Shown: piece after piece, positions 34,786 to 42,326 of the stretch
Position numbering within the stretch: position 1 is the first letter of the stretch
Layout of the letters: each line of letters starts with the position of its first letter
NCBI RefSeq assembly: GCF_011057685.1
Contig: NZ_LNFY01000011.1
Span: 234,406 to 298,405, forward strand
Reading direction: 5' to 3'
Length of the DNA stretch: 64,000 nucleotides
DNA from: Thermotoga sp. Ku-13t
GTDB taxonomy: Bacteria; Thermotogota; Thermotogae; Thermotogales; DSM-5069
Notes under the pieces: generated by a model
The model's input: the letters and a program-made list of their open reading frames with translations, nothing else
Told to the model about the DNA's origin: nothing
The model's database searches: none
Made by a program: the position numbers and the translations under genes

Positions 34786-35183
34786 TAAACAACAAAGAAT
34801 ACATCGTTGAGGTTGAGGAGATCGGAGGTTCTCCGATCGTTCAGTCTGTTCAACCGGTGGTTGAAAAACCACAGCAAGTTGAAAGGCCACAGCAGGTGCC
34901 AGTACAAGCTGCAAAACCAGAGCCTGTCAAGGCAGAATCGCCAAAGGAGCAAGTTGCACCGAAGACTGGTGGCGTTGAAGTCAAAGCGCCCATGTCTGGG
35001 CTCATCGTCAAGGTGCACGTGAGCGAAGGGCAGCAGGTGAAGCGTGGTCAGAAACTTTTGGTCCTCGAGGCCATGAAGATGGAGAACGACATCATCAGCG
35101 AGCACGAAGGCACCGTGCTCAAAGTTCTCGTGAAGGAAGGAGACAACGTCGAGACCCAGCAGACGCTACTCATCATAGGCTGA
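34761..35183 (+). CDS. Biotin carboxyl carrier protein (decarboxylase gamma subunit)
   Basis: A 140-residue carrier. The C-terminal biotinyl domain has the biotinylation motif EAMKMEN with the acceptor Lys, preceded by APMSGLIVKV. The middle is a Pro/Gln/Ala/Lys/Val-rich flexible linker, and the N-terminal 25 residues (KFRVVINNKEYIVEVEEI) form a small beta unit. It accepts CO2 from the alpha subunit. The ATG at 34761 follows AAGGAG; an upstream in-frame ATG at 34743 lies inside the delta subunit gene. Confidence 0.92.
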   Translation: MARKFRVVINNKEYIVEVEEIGGSPIVQSVQPVVEKPQQVERPQQVPVQAAKPEPVKAESPKEQVAPKTGGVEVKAPMSGLIVKVHVSEGQQVKRGQKLLVLEAMKMENDIISEHEGTVLKVLVKEGDNVETQQTLLIIG

Positions 35184-35197
35184 AGAGAGGTGAAAAT

Positions 35198-35650
35198 ATG
35201 GAACTCAAGGTCGTCAGCTTCGCCCTGGGTGAGGAAAAGTTCGCACTCGATATCATGAACATAGACAGCATAGTGGAGGTAGGAAAAATCGTAAAACTGC
35301 CCGAATCTGCCGATTATGTCGAAGGTATCATGAACCTGCGTGGTAACGTGATACCCATCATCAACCTGAAGAAAAAGTTTTCCATGCCGGACACGGGCAG
35401 GTCGAGCTCTGCGAAGATCATCGTCGTCAACATGAAGGACAAAAAGGTCGGCCTGCTGGTCGATCAGGTGCACGAGGTGCTCACTTTGAGCGACAAACAG
35501 ATAGAGCAGCCTCCAACCGGTGTTGGGGGCACGCGCGCGAATTTCATACTGGGAATAGCCAAACTGGGAGAAGAGCTTTTGATCATACTCAATGCGGAAG
35601 AGATACTCTCTAAGGAAGAGAAGATTGCGCTTGAGAGTCTGAAGGTTTGA
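35198..35650 (+). CDS. cheW: Chemotaxis coupling protein CheW
   Basis: A 150-residue CheW that links chemoreceptors to the kinase CheA. Hallmark segments are VVSFALGEEKFALDIMNIDSIV, VEGIMNLRGNVIPIINLKKKF and GLLVDQVHEVLTL. It sits 14 nt downstream of the biotin carrier gene, so it is probably read with the metabolic operon. Its last 41 nt overlap the convergent beta-propeller gene. Confidence 0.95.
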   Translation: MELKVVSFALGEEKFALDIMNIDSIVEVGKIVKLPESADYVEGIMNLRGNVIPIINLKKKFSMPDTGRSSSAKIIVVNMKDKKVGLLVDQVHEVLTLSDKQIEQPPTGVGGTRANFILGIAKLGEELLIILNAEEILSKEEKIALESLKV

Positions 35651-36860
35651 AAAATCTCACGAACCAGATGTCCGGTTCGAAGAAACCTTCGCTGGCGCTG
35701 AAGCCAACGAGTTGTCCATCTGGTGAGAAGGATGGATAAAATGCGTCTTGCTTCAACTCTTCTGTGAGGCACCATTTTTCGCCCGTCTCCAGGTCCTTAA
35801 CCCATATCGCGTAGTAACCGAGACAGTTGCAAGAATAAGCCAGGTATCTCCCGTCTGGTGAGATCGCAGGATCATGTTCGTTGTAAAAACCATCCTCTAT
35901 GCAGACAACATTTCCTTCGGGAGTGAGCGCGTAGATTCCAAAGTTCGCTTCTCTCAGTCCCACGAAGTAGATCGTCTGACCGTACGCAGCGGGAGAGAAC
36001 ACCATGTCGAAGCCTTCTATGTTCAGCTTGCTGCGACGCCGAGCGAGCGTGGCACGGTACATGGCGTTACCGGTCTCGGTGTCCTGCACGTACAGAAGAG
36101 TGTTCGCGTCGAACCAGGCAGGCGAGTAGGCTGGCGCGTTGCCCGCAGAGATGAGGACGATGTTTTTCGCGTAGTCCTCAATGGGCATGATGTAGATGTT
36201 CCAGAAACCATGCAGTGATCCTTGAAAGGCGAGTCTGGTACCGTCTGGGGAGAACCTCGGAAAGTACTCGCTGCTGCCATGAACGGGCAAAACTCTGAGA
36301 CTTCCCTGCTGCAAATCCAGCAGGGCTATGTTCCTGTTGCCACCGAGCCTGTCGGTTATGAACGCAAAATACTTACCGTCTGGACTGAAACTGCTGTACT
36401 CATCCACAGAAGGATGGTAAGTGATGCGCAGGTATTTTCCAAAGGCGTTCTTCATTAACAATCTGAGTGCAACCTTTTCCAGAGGATAGTGCGCACACTC
36501 TCTCACGAAGTCCCGGTAAGGCCTCTCTTCCTTTGGCGAGTAGCTGCAGCTGTAAACCACGTTGCTAGACTCCATCCAGCTCGCGTAATAGCTGTTCTTT
36601 GTCGCGTCGTAGGTGATGGAAAAGTTGAGCGTGAATTCCTCCTGAACTTCTATGTGCTCGTTCGCAGTCAGTTTTACCTGGTTAGTTTCGAGCACAACGC
36701 GCACGTTTTCAGGAACGAGTGTGAGAATCGATCTAGCCACATCGTCCAGAACCTTCTTGCCCTGTTCGTCTGAGGCCAGAACGACCTTCAGACCAACGTA
36801 TGCAAAACAGCTCATCACGAACATAAGTAAGAGAATCACCAGAGACTTTTTCATGTTCAC
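35610..36860 (-). CDS. Exported TolB-like beta-propeller protein
   Basis: A 416-residue secreted protein. Signal peptide KKSLVILLLMFVMSCFAY; a Cys precedes FAY, so lipid attachment is possible but the lipobox is poor. An N-terminal domain (about 30-150) is followed by a PD40/WD40-like propeller with repeated SFSPDGKYFAF, RFSPDGTRLAF, AISPDGRYLAY and SFSPDGQLVGF blades, as in TolB. Two cysteines in SCNCLGY lie in a propeller loop. The gene starts with GTG 36860 or ATG 36854. It is divergent from flaG. A sigma-28 promoter lies in the gap between them. Function unknown. Confidence 0.85.
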   Translation of the reverse strand: MNMKKSLVILLLMFVMSCFAYVGLKVVLASDEQGKKVLDDVARSILTLVPENVRVVLETNQVKLTANEHIEVQEEFTLNFSITYDATKNSYYASWMESSNVVYSCSYSPKEERPYRDFVRECAHYPLEKVALRLLMKNAFGKYLRITYHPSVDEYSSFSPDGKYFAFITDRLGGNRNIALLDLQQGSLRVLPVHGSSEYFPRFSPDGTRLAFQGSLHGFWNIYIMPIEDYAKNIVLISAGNAPAYSPAWFDANTLLYVQDTETGNAMYRATLARRRSKLNIEGFDMVFSPAAYGQTIYFVGLREANFGIYALTPEGNVVCIEDGFYNEHDPAISPDGRYLAYSCNCLGYYAIWVKDLETGEKWCLTEELKQDAFYPSFSPDGQLVGFSASEGFFEPDIWFVRFFKPSDSQAQSSLP

Positions 36861-36881
36861 CGCTCAAATTCTACAACACGT

Positions 36882-36908
36882 TAAAGGAGTTTGCACCTCG
36901 GCCGATCA
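36882..36908 (+). promoter_or_regulatory. Sigma-28 (FliA-type) promoter of flaG-fliD
   Basis: TAAA (36882-36885), a 15-nt spacer, and GCCGATCA (36901-36908) match the flagellar sigma-28 consensus TAAA-N15-GCCGATAA at 11 of 12 positions with ideal spacing. It points at flaG, which starts 29 nt downstream. Confidence 0.85.
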
Positions 36909-36937
36909 ATAATATAGGTAGAGAAGGGGTGTTGAGC

Positions 36938-37306
36938 ATGAGCACCGACCCTGTGAGGATGGATCCCCAGCGCAACATGAATCTGGAGAGAGTTCAGACC
37001 GGGAGCCTAAAGCAGTTGCAACTGAACGTTCAGAGGATCGCAGAAGAATCTTCTAGGAAGCAGAAAGAAGACAGTGTCGATCTTTCCAAAACGATGGAAT
37101 CCCTCAGGAAAACGTTCGAGAAATTGAGCAGATTCTTCAAAACAGAAGCCCAGTTCACGATAGAACGTGAACTCAACATGATAATCATCAAGATAAAGGA
37201 CAGAGAAACCGGCGAGATCGTCAGACAGATCCCACCCGAAGTGGCCGTGAAGATCGCAAAGAACCTTCAAGAATTGATAGGCATACTCTTCGACGAGAAG
37301 GTGTGA
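36938..37306 (+). CDS. flaG: FlaG family flagellar protein
   Basis: A 122-residue protein. The conserved C-terminal FlaG region is IIIKIKDRETGEIVRQIPPEVAVKI. The N-terminal half is polar and helical. FlaG influences filament length in other bacteria by an unclear mechanism. ATG 36938 with GAAGGGG at 8-nt spacing is chosen; GTG 36929 and TTG 36932 are less well placed. It is the first gene of a two-gene flagellar unit behind a sigma-28 promoter and is followed by fliD after 3 nt. Confidence 0.9.
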   Translation: MSTDPVRMDPQRNMNLERVQTGSLKQLQLNVQRIAEESSRKQKEDSVDLSKTMESLRKTFEKLSRFFKTEAQFTIERELNMIIIKIKDRETGEIVRQIPPEVAVKIAKNLQELIGILFDEKV

Positions 37307-37309
37307 GGT

Positions 37310-39103
37310 ATGGATGCAATATCGAAGATCGCTTCGAGCATAAACTTTCGCTACAGATCGTCAAACGTACAGTTCGGAGGTTTAGCATCGGGGTTGAACA
37401 CAGCCGACATAGTCGATGCGTTGATGCAGATCGAAGCCAGGCCTGCTGAAAGACTGTACCAGAAATACGAGAGCCTGGGTTTGAAGCAGAAAGCATACCA
37501 GCAACTGGAAGAAAAACTCGAAAGTTTCGAGACCTTCCTGTCGAGCTTCAAACTCCAGGCGACGCTCCTGGCTAAGAAGGTTTCCATCGAGTCGGAGAAG
37601 ATCTCCATAAACGCTTCCGCATCTGCCGTCGCTGGAAGTTATCAAATCAAGGTTCTCTCTATCGCGAGTAGAAGTTCCATGGTGAGTGGGAGAACCATAG
37701 GACCTGATGTGGACCTTTCGACCAGGTTCGGCGATCTGACGTACAGGTACAATCCGGTCAATTCGGTTTTGAAGATCCAGCTCGGTGCGACGGTTCACAC
37801 CGTCAACATCTCCACAGAAGACACGATCTCGGACATCATCGATAAACTCGATGACATCTTCGGGACTGGTAATGTAAGATTCGAGGATGGAAGATTGGTT
37901 TTCGAAAGTTCGCAGGCTTTCGCGATCAGGACTGAAAGTGGTACGTTCAGTTTCGTCTTCAACCTCAACGATGCACCTGTTGTTCAGGAAAACGGAAAGT
38001 ACGTTCTTCGCAGCACAGCGCACGTCGGTGCCGTCTCGGTTTATAAAACCCTTTCACAGATTTCCGCTTACCGGAGCGTTTCTATTCAGAGCGGTATGCT
38101 GAAGGTCAACGGAACAGAAATCAGCATTGACGTGAACATGACGTTGAACCAGCTGATAGACGCGATCAACACGAGTGAAGCCGGCGTGAGGGCCGAATAC
38201 GATGCGAACTCGGACAGGCTGATCATCTCTTCGAACAAAACCGGTCCGAACACGATATTGCTGGAAGACAACGGAACCAACCTTCTTCAGTTGCTCGGCC
38301 TGGACATCGGTCAGTTCAACATCGGCGGAACAGCACACGTTCAGCTGAGCAACAACGGTGTGAACTGGATCGATCTTTACTCCTCCACGAACGAGCTCAG
38401 TTACATGGGCTTATCCATAAAGGTGAAGGAGTTGATTCAAACTCCCGTGAGTTTCAGTGTCGAAAACGATACAGACTTTGTGGTCTCGAAGATAAAAGAG
38501 TTCGTCGAAAAGTGGAACGAGCTCATGGAGTACGTCTACAACAAGTACAACGAAAAGCCCGTGACGGGCAAGAACGAAGAGGAACTTTCCGAGGAAGAAA
38601 AGCTTCAGGGAGTGCTTCAAAGAGATTCACTTTTGAACGAGATCTTTTTCAGACTGAGAGGTTTCATAACAAAGCGCATAGATGGCGACATTTCTTATCT
38701 GTGGCAGATCGGCATAAGAACGAGCAGTTTCGGTTATCAAAACATGAAGATGGGAAAGCTCGAACTTGACGAAGACAGATTGAGAACGGTCCTTAGAGAG
38801 AGTCCCGAGAAGGTCTGGGCTTTCTTCGGTGGCACGAACGGCTTTGCTCAGCAGGTGCAGTCTTATTTGAGAGAACTGACGAAGTTCGGTGGAAGAATAG
38901 ACAGCATTGCGGGCATCAGCGGAACCATCACAAAACAGATGAGGAGCCTTGCTAAGCAACTTGAGGACATGCTGGAACGCTTGCAGAAACGGGAAGCCTA
39001 CCTCTGGAGCAAATTCTCAGCGATGGAAGAAGTCGTATCGAGGATGCAGGCACAGAGTGCGTGGCTCGCACAGTTCTCGAGTCTGAGGAGCAACAACCGT
39101 TAA
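37310..39103 (+). CDS. fliD: Flagellar cap protein FliD (hook-associated protein 2)
   Basis: A 597-residue filament cap that guides flagellin folding. FliD_N is recognised by VQFGGLASGLNTADIVDALMQIEARPAERL, quoted by ends, and the C-terminal domain by SFSVENDTDFVVSKIKEFVEKWNELMEYV and a final coiled coil (RMQAQSAWLAQFSSL). Variable beta-rich domains lie in the middle. Length is in the normal range. ATG 37310 with AGGTGTGAGGT upstream. Its last 4 nt overlap the convergent RNase G gene. Confidence 0.93.
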   Translation: MDAISKIASSINFRYRSSNVQFGGLASGLNTADIVDALMQIEARPAERLYQKYESLGLKQKAYQQLEEKLESFETFLSSFKLQATLLAKKVSIESEKISINASASAVAGSYQIKVLSIASRSSMVSGRTIGPDVDLSTRFGDLTYRYNPVNSVLKIQLGATVHTVNISTEDTISDIIDKLDDIFGTGNVRFEDGRLVFESSQAFAIRTESGTFSFVFNLNDAPVVQENGKYVLRSTAHVGAVSVYKTLSQISAYRSVSIQSGMLKVNGTEISIDVNMTLNQLIDAINTSEAGVRAEYDANSDRLIISSNKTGPNTILLEDNGTNLLQLLGLDIGQFNIGGTAHVQLSNNGVNWIDLYSSTNELSYMGLSIKVKELIQTPVSFSVENDTDFVVSKIKEFVEKWNELMEYVYNKYNEKPVTGKNEEELSEEEKLQGVLQRDSLLNEIFFRLRGFITKRIDGDISYLWQIGIRTSSFGYQNMKMGKLELDEDRLRTVLRESPEKVWAFFGGTNGFAQQVQSYLRELTKFGGRIDSIAGISGTITKQMRSLAKQLEDMLERLQKREAYLWSKFSAMEEVVSRMQAQSAWLAQFSSLRSNNR

Positions 39104-40521
39104 GATTTCTTCGATAGTGTTATCTCGAACTCGTTCGGATCGGGATTGTTGAAGGTCAGCTTGATCTTTTCCCTGTGCGTCGCCACCATGGACCTGATCT
39201 TCTCCGCGTAACCAGAAAATCGCTGGTGCAGGTTCACCTTCACCGTATCGTACTGGGAAAGATCTGTCTTCCTCAGTTCGTTAGACAATCTCTTGAGCAC
39301 GACCGCGGAGGACAGAACCCTGCCGGAACCTTTACAGACGGGGCAAGGTGAAAAGAGCAACTGTTCGCTCGAAGGGGTTCTCCTTTTACGGGTCAGCTCG
39401 AACAGGCCGAGGCGTGTGAATCCAAGGAGTTCAATGTGTGCCGGATCCTTTTCGAACGCTTCCCGGATCTTCTTGAACAACCTGTCGTAATATTCCTTGA
39501 CTGGCATGCCGATGAAATCTATCACGACGATACCACCGATGTTGCGTAACCTGAGCTGTCTGGCTATCTCCCTGGCCGCTTCCACGTTCGTGTTGAACGC
39601 CAATTCTGCCTGGTTCTTACCAGAGGTGAAGCTCGCTGAGTTGACATCGATCACAGTCATTGCTTCCGTCGTATCGAGCGCCAGATACCCCCCACTCGGA
39701 AGATCTATCGTGCGCCTCTGCAAAAGGTTCAGCTGCTGATATATGTTGAACCGTTCGAAGAGGTCTCCTTCGACGAAGTGCACCGTTATGGACTTGCTGA
39801 TCTTTTTGACTTCCTGCTTGACACGCTCGTGCACCTTCTCTTCGTTCACATAAATTTCGTCCACGTTCTTGTTCAGACGTTCTCTGAGGATGTAATCTAT
39901 CGCTGTCGGTTCGCACCTGAGCGGCTTCACCTTCCTTGACTTCTTGAAGCTGAGCAACAATTGCTGCCATTCCTGTCTCAGTGATTGCAATTCTTCTTCT
40001 ATGGTCTCCACGGGCATCCCTTCCGCAGCCGTTCTTATGACGATCCCTTCGTTCTTCTGAACCTTCGAAAACAGCGATTTCAGCCTTTCTCTCTCCCGTT
40101 GATCGGCTATCTTCTTGGAGACGCCCCTCACACGCGACAGGGGAAAATAAACCACGTACCGCCCCACAAGTGAGAGCTTGCACGTCAGCTGCGGGCCTTT
40201 CTGTCCCACCGCGTCGTGTTTGACCTGAACGAGAATCTTTGAACCTTCCTGAAGCTGTTTCCCTGCCAGCACCTGTTGAACGTAGACTTTGCCAACGTCT
40301 GAAACTCTCAAGAATCCGTTCCTGCTCTCGCCTATGTCAACGAAGGCTGCGTTCAAGCCGGGCACGATTTTCTGTACGACACCAACGTAGATGTTGCCAG
40401 CTATGGTCTCGTTCTCCTCGCTGAAAACCTCCTGAAGTTCTCCATCTTCGAGCATGGCACCGCTGATGAGATCTTCCTGAACGTTTATGATGAGAACGCC
40501 CGGCACGCTGTGAAACCTCAC
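39100..40521 (-). CDS. rng: Ribonuclease G/E
   Basis: A 473-residue endoribonuclease of the RNase E/G family, acting in RNA processing and decay. It has an S1 domain with GNIYVGVVQKIVPGLNAAFVDIGESRNGFL (quoted in part), the catalytic DNase-I-like part with DVNSASF and GGIVVIDFIGMP holding the metal-binding Asp residues, and a CPVCKGSGR zinc-link motif. There is no C-terminal degradosome scaffold. The GTG start overlaps the hpf stop by 4 nt (GTGA). It is the last gene of the minus operon that begins upstream of polA. Confidence 0.95.
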   Translation of the reverse strand: MRFHSVPGVLIINVQEDLISGAMLEDGELQEVFSEENETIAGNIYVGVVQKIVPGLNAAFVDIGESRNGFLRVSDVGKVYVQQVLAGKQLQEGSKILVQVKHDAVGQKGPQLTCKLSLVGRYVVYFPLSRVRGVSKKIADQRERERLKSLFSKVQKNEGIVIRTAAEGMPVETIEEELQSLRQEWQQLLLSFKKSRKVKPLRCEPTAIDYILRERLNKNVDEIYVNEEKVHERVKQEVKKISKSITVHFVEGDLFERFNIYQQLNLLQRRTIDLPSGGYLALDTTEAMTVIDVNSASFTSGKNQAELAFNTNVEAAREIARQLRLRNIGGIVVIDFIGMPVKEYYDRLFKKIREAFEKDPAHIELLGFTRLGLFELTRKRRTPSSEQLLFSPCPVCKGSGRVLSSAVVLKRLSNELRKTDLSQYDTVKVNLHQRFSGYAEKIRSMVATHREKIKLTFNNPDPNEFEITLSKKS

Positions 40522-41039
40522 TCGAAGAATTCGTAAAGGCCGATTTTGCCGTCCTTCCTCAGGAGTAATAGATTGATCTCACCGGTCTCACTGTTCCGGA
40601 ACAGGAAGAACTGTCTATCCATCGTTTTGAATTGAAGGATCGCTTCTTCCAGAGGCATCACGTTCAGTGGTAGTCTTTTCGTTTCGGCCACGTCCTCCTC
40701 CGTCTCTTCAACGATGGCTGGTATTTCCATTTGCTTGGGTTCTCTGTGTTTGTCTCTGATGGTCGATTTGAGCTTCTTGACCTTCTTTTCGAGCGCATCG
40801 CACATGGCATCTATCGCCGCATAAAAATCTGGATCCTTCTCCTGTACGACGATCACGTTCCCTCTGAGGTTGATGTTCGCCTTCACCACGTAGTTCACGG
40901 CGTCTTTCTCGGCCTTGATCTCCGCCGAAACGAGTTCCTCGTCCTTGATCACCCTGTCGACCTTTTCCAGCCTCTTGTCAAGGTACTGCTGCATCGCCGC
41001 CGTTGTCTCGAAACCCCGTGTAGTGAACCTGTAGTTCAT
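40518..41039 (-). CDS. hpf: Ribosome hibernation promoting factor (long HPF)
   Basis: A 173-residue long-form HPF that dimerises 70S ribosomes into inactive 100S particles under stress. The N-terminal domain (about 1-105) is the beta-alpha-beta-beta-beta-alpha fold typical of YfiA/HPF. The C-terminal dimerisation domain shows LPLNVMPLEEAILQFKTMDRQFFLFRN, quoted by ends, and ends KIGLYEFFE. ATG 41039 is preceded by GGGAGGTGATCGC. It lies 4 nt downstream of the membrane protein gene. Confidence 0.95.
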   Translation of the reverse strand: MNYRFTTRGFETTAAMQQYLDKRLEKVDRVIKDEELVSAEIKAEKDAVNYVVKANINLRGNVIVVQEKDPDFYAAIDAMCDALEKKVKKLKSTIRDKHREPKQMEIPAIVEETEEDVAETKRLPLNVMPLEEAILQFKTMDRQFFLFRNSETGEINLLLLRKDGKIGLYEFFE

Positions 41040-41043
41040 GCGA

Positions 41044-41670
41044 TCACCTCCCGAGCAGTTTCTCCCTGGCTTCGACATAACATTCGAGCGCTTCGAAGTT
41101 TTCCTGCATCGCCACGAAACTGTGGCCGTAGAGTGTAACGAGAGAGTAGATCAGATACACAGGATCGTAAGTTCTCGAAAAACACTTTGGAACTTCCAGA
41201 TGTTTTTCGGAAAATAACTTCTGTTCCTTTTCCTCGAGTGAAACCAGCATCGAGAACATTTGCTGTTCGAACAGACACAGACCAGCAAGTAAGACCAGAA
41301 ATCCAAATGGAACCACGAGCGTTAAGAACAATCCAGCAACAGAAATGGCGAGTTCGAGCACCGTCCAGAGCTCTTCGCCACCGAGGATCAATGAAGCGTA
41401 ATTCGGAAACCTCTCGAACAGTTGCTTCTGAAGTTCGCGTATCAGGCCACGCCACTTGAGAAAGCTCAAGAGCAATCCAAGACCACTCAGAAACACCAAA
41501 CCCTGAGTTACTCCGAAGAACCTGTTGACCGAAACGGACCACGTCGCGACAACCAGTACGGAAGCTATGAGTGCAAGGAAATTTGCAACAACGAAGAACA
41601 AGGCACAATAGGTCATGAGATGCTCATGTGGCTTCGACCTGAAATCAAGAAGTTCTTTCAACTGCTTCAC
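41044..41670 (-). CDS. Membrane protein of unknown function (208 aa)
   Basis: A protein with four predicted membrane helices in two pairs, such as YCALFFVVANFLALIASVLVVA and FLSGLGLLLSFLKW in the first half and LTLVVPFGFLVLLAGLCLF in the second, with charged loops and a polar C-terminus. I do not recognise a family. A GTG start follows GGGGGGATGA, which lies at the end of the small membrane peptide gene upstream. It is part of the polA-cheX-hpf-rng operon. Confidence 0.65.
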   Translation of the reverse strand: MKQLKELLDFRSKPHEHLMTYCALFFVVANFLALIASVLVVATWSVSVNRFFGVTQGLVFLSGLGLLLSFLKWRGLIRELQKQLFERFPNYASLILGGEELWTVLELAISVAGLFLTLVVPFGFLVLLAGLCLFEQQMFSMLVSLEEKEQKLFSEKHLEVPKCFSRTYDPVYLIYSLVTLYGHSFVAMQENFEALECYVEAREKLLGR

Positions 41671-41673
41671 GTC

Positions 41674-41841
41674 TCATCCCCCCAAGAACTGAAACAGTAT
41701 GGAAATAGCGAGCAAGACCAGACACAGGATTATCAGCCAGAGTGAATTCTTCTTCAACTCAGCTGACACCTTTCCAAAGGAACGTAGCGCAAATATGAGC
41801 AAAATCACCAGGATGCACGAAAGAACAACGATCAGCATCAT
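41674..41841 (-). CDS. Small membrane protein (55 aa)
   Basis: A 55-residue frame, easily missed because of its size. It starts with ATG ATG at 41841, overlapping the cheX stop in an ATGA, and ends 4 nt before the GTG start of the next gene, whose ribosome-binding site lies at its end. Two hydrophobic segments, MLIVVLSCILVILLIFAL and SLWLIILCLVLLAISILF, flank a short basic loop (RSFGKVSAELKKN). This filled, in-operon position and the clean two-helix hairpin argue for a real gene. Function unknown. Confidence 0.7.
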   Translation of the reverse strand: MMLIVVLSCILVILLIFALRSFGKVSAELKKNSLWLIILCLVLLAISILFQFLGG

Positions 41842-42314
41842 TGCTGGCACTTCATGGAACCCTTCGTGGCGAGTATGATTTCCGCATCATCGGTGTCAAA
41901 AATACCCGCCATGAGATTTATCGCGATCCCCTCCACGGTGAGTTTGAGATTCTTCCCGGTGACGACTGTCGGAGGGCTTATGATGATCCTGCAACCAACT
42001 TTTTCGAGATTCATGGCGAGCGCACCAGCGATCATGTTCCCCAGTTCGCCGATCGCACTCATGGCCAGTTCGTCGAGGTTATCGTACTGCAGGTTCATCA
42101 TCTTCGAAACGATCTTCAAAGCCGTATCCGGGCTGAAAGAGTATATCATGTTGCCTTCCACACCACCGCTGAAACCTATGACCGTCACCATGTCGTACTT
42201 CGGCCTGATCTCTTTCAACACTCCGGGCTTTCCCACAGACGGTGTGATGTTCAACAGAGCCTTCAGCGTATTAACAACCGCGGCTATCAACGCGTTCACG
42301 ATACGTGCGTCCAT
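41838..42314 (-). CDS. cheX: CheY-P phosphatase CheX
   Basis: A 158-residue protein close to T. maritima CheX, starting with MDARIVNALIAAVVNTLKALLNI. The single phosphatase motif ExxN lies in AIGELGNMIAGALAM, as in CheX rather than the double motif of CheC. It dephosphorylates the response regulator CheY in chemotaxis. ATG preceded by AGGAGGT. It lies 12 nt after polA and overlaps the small membrane peptide gene. Confidence 0.93.
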   Translation of the reverse strand: MDARIVNALIAAVVNTLKALLNITPSVGKPGVLKEIRPKYDMVTVIGFSGGVEGNMIYSFSPDTALKIVSKMMNLQYDNLDELAMSAIGELGNMIAGALAMNLEKVGCRIIISPPTVVTGKNLKLTVEGIAINLMAGIFDTDDAEIILATKGSMKCQQ

Positions 42315-42326
42315 TGAAATACCTCC

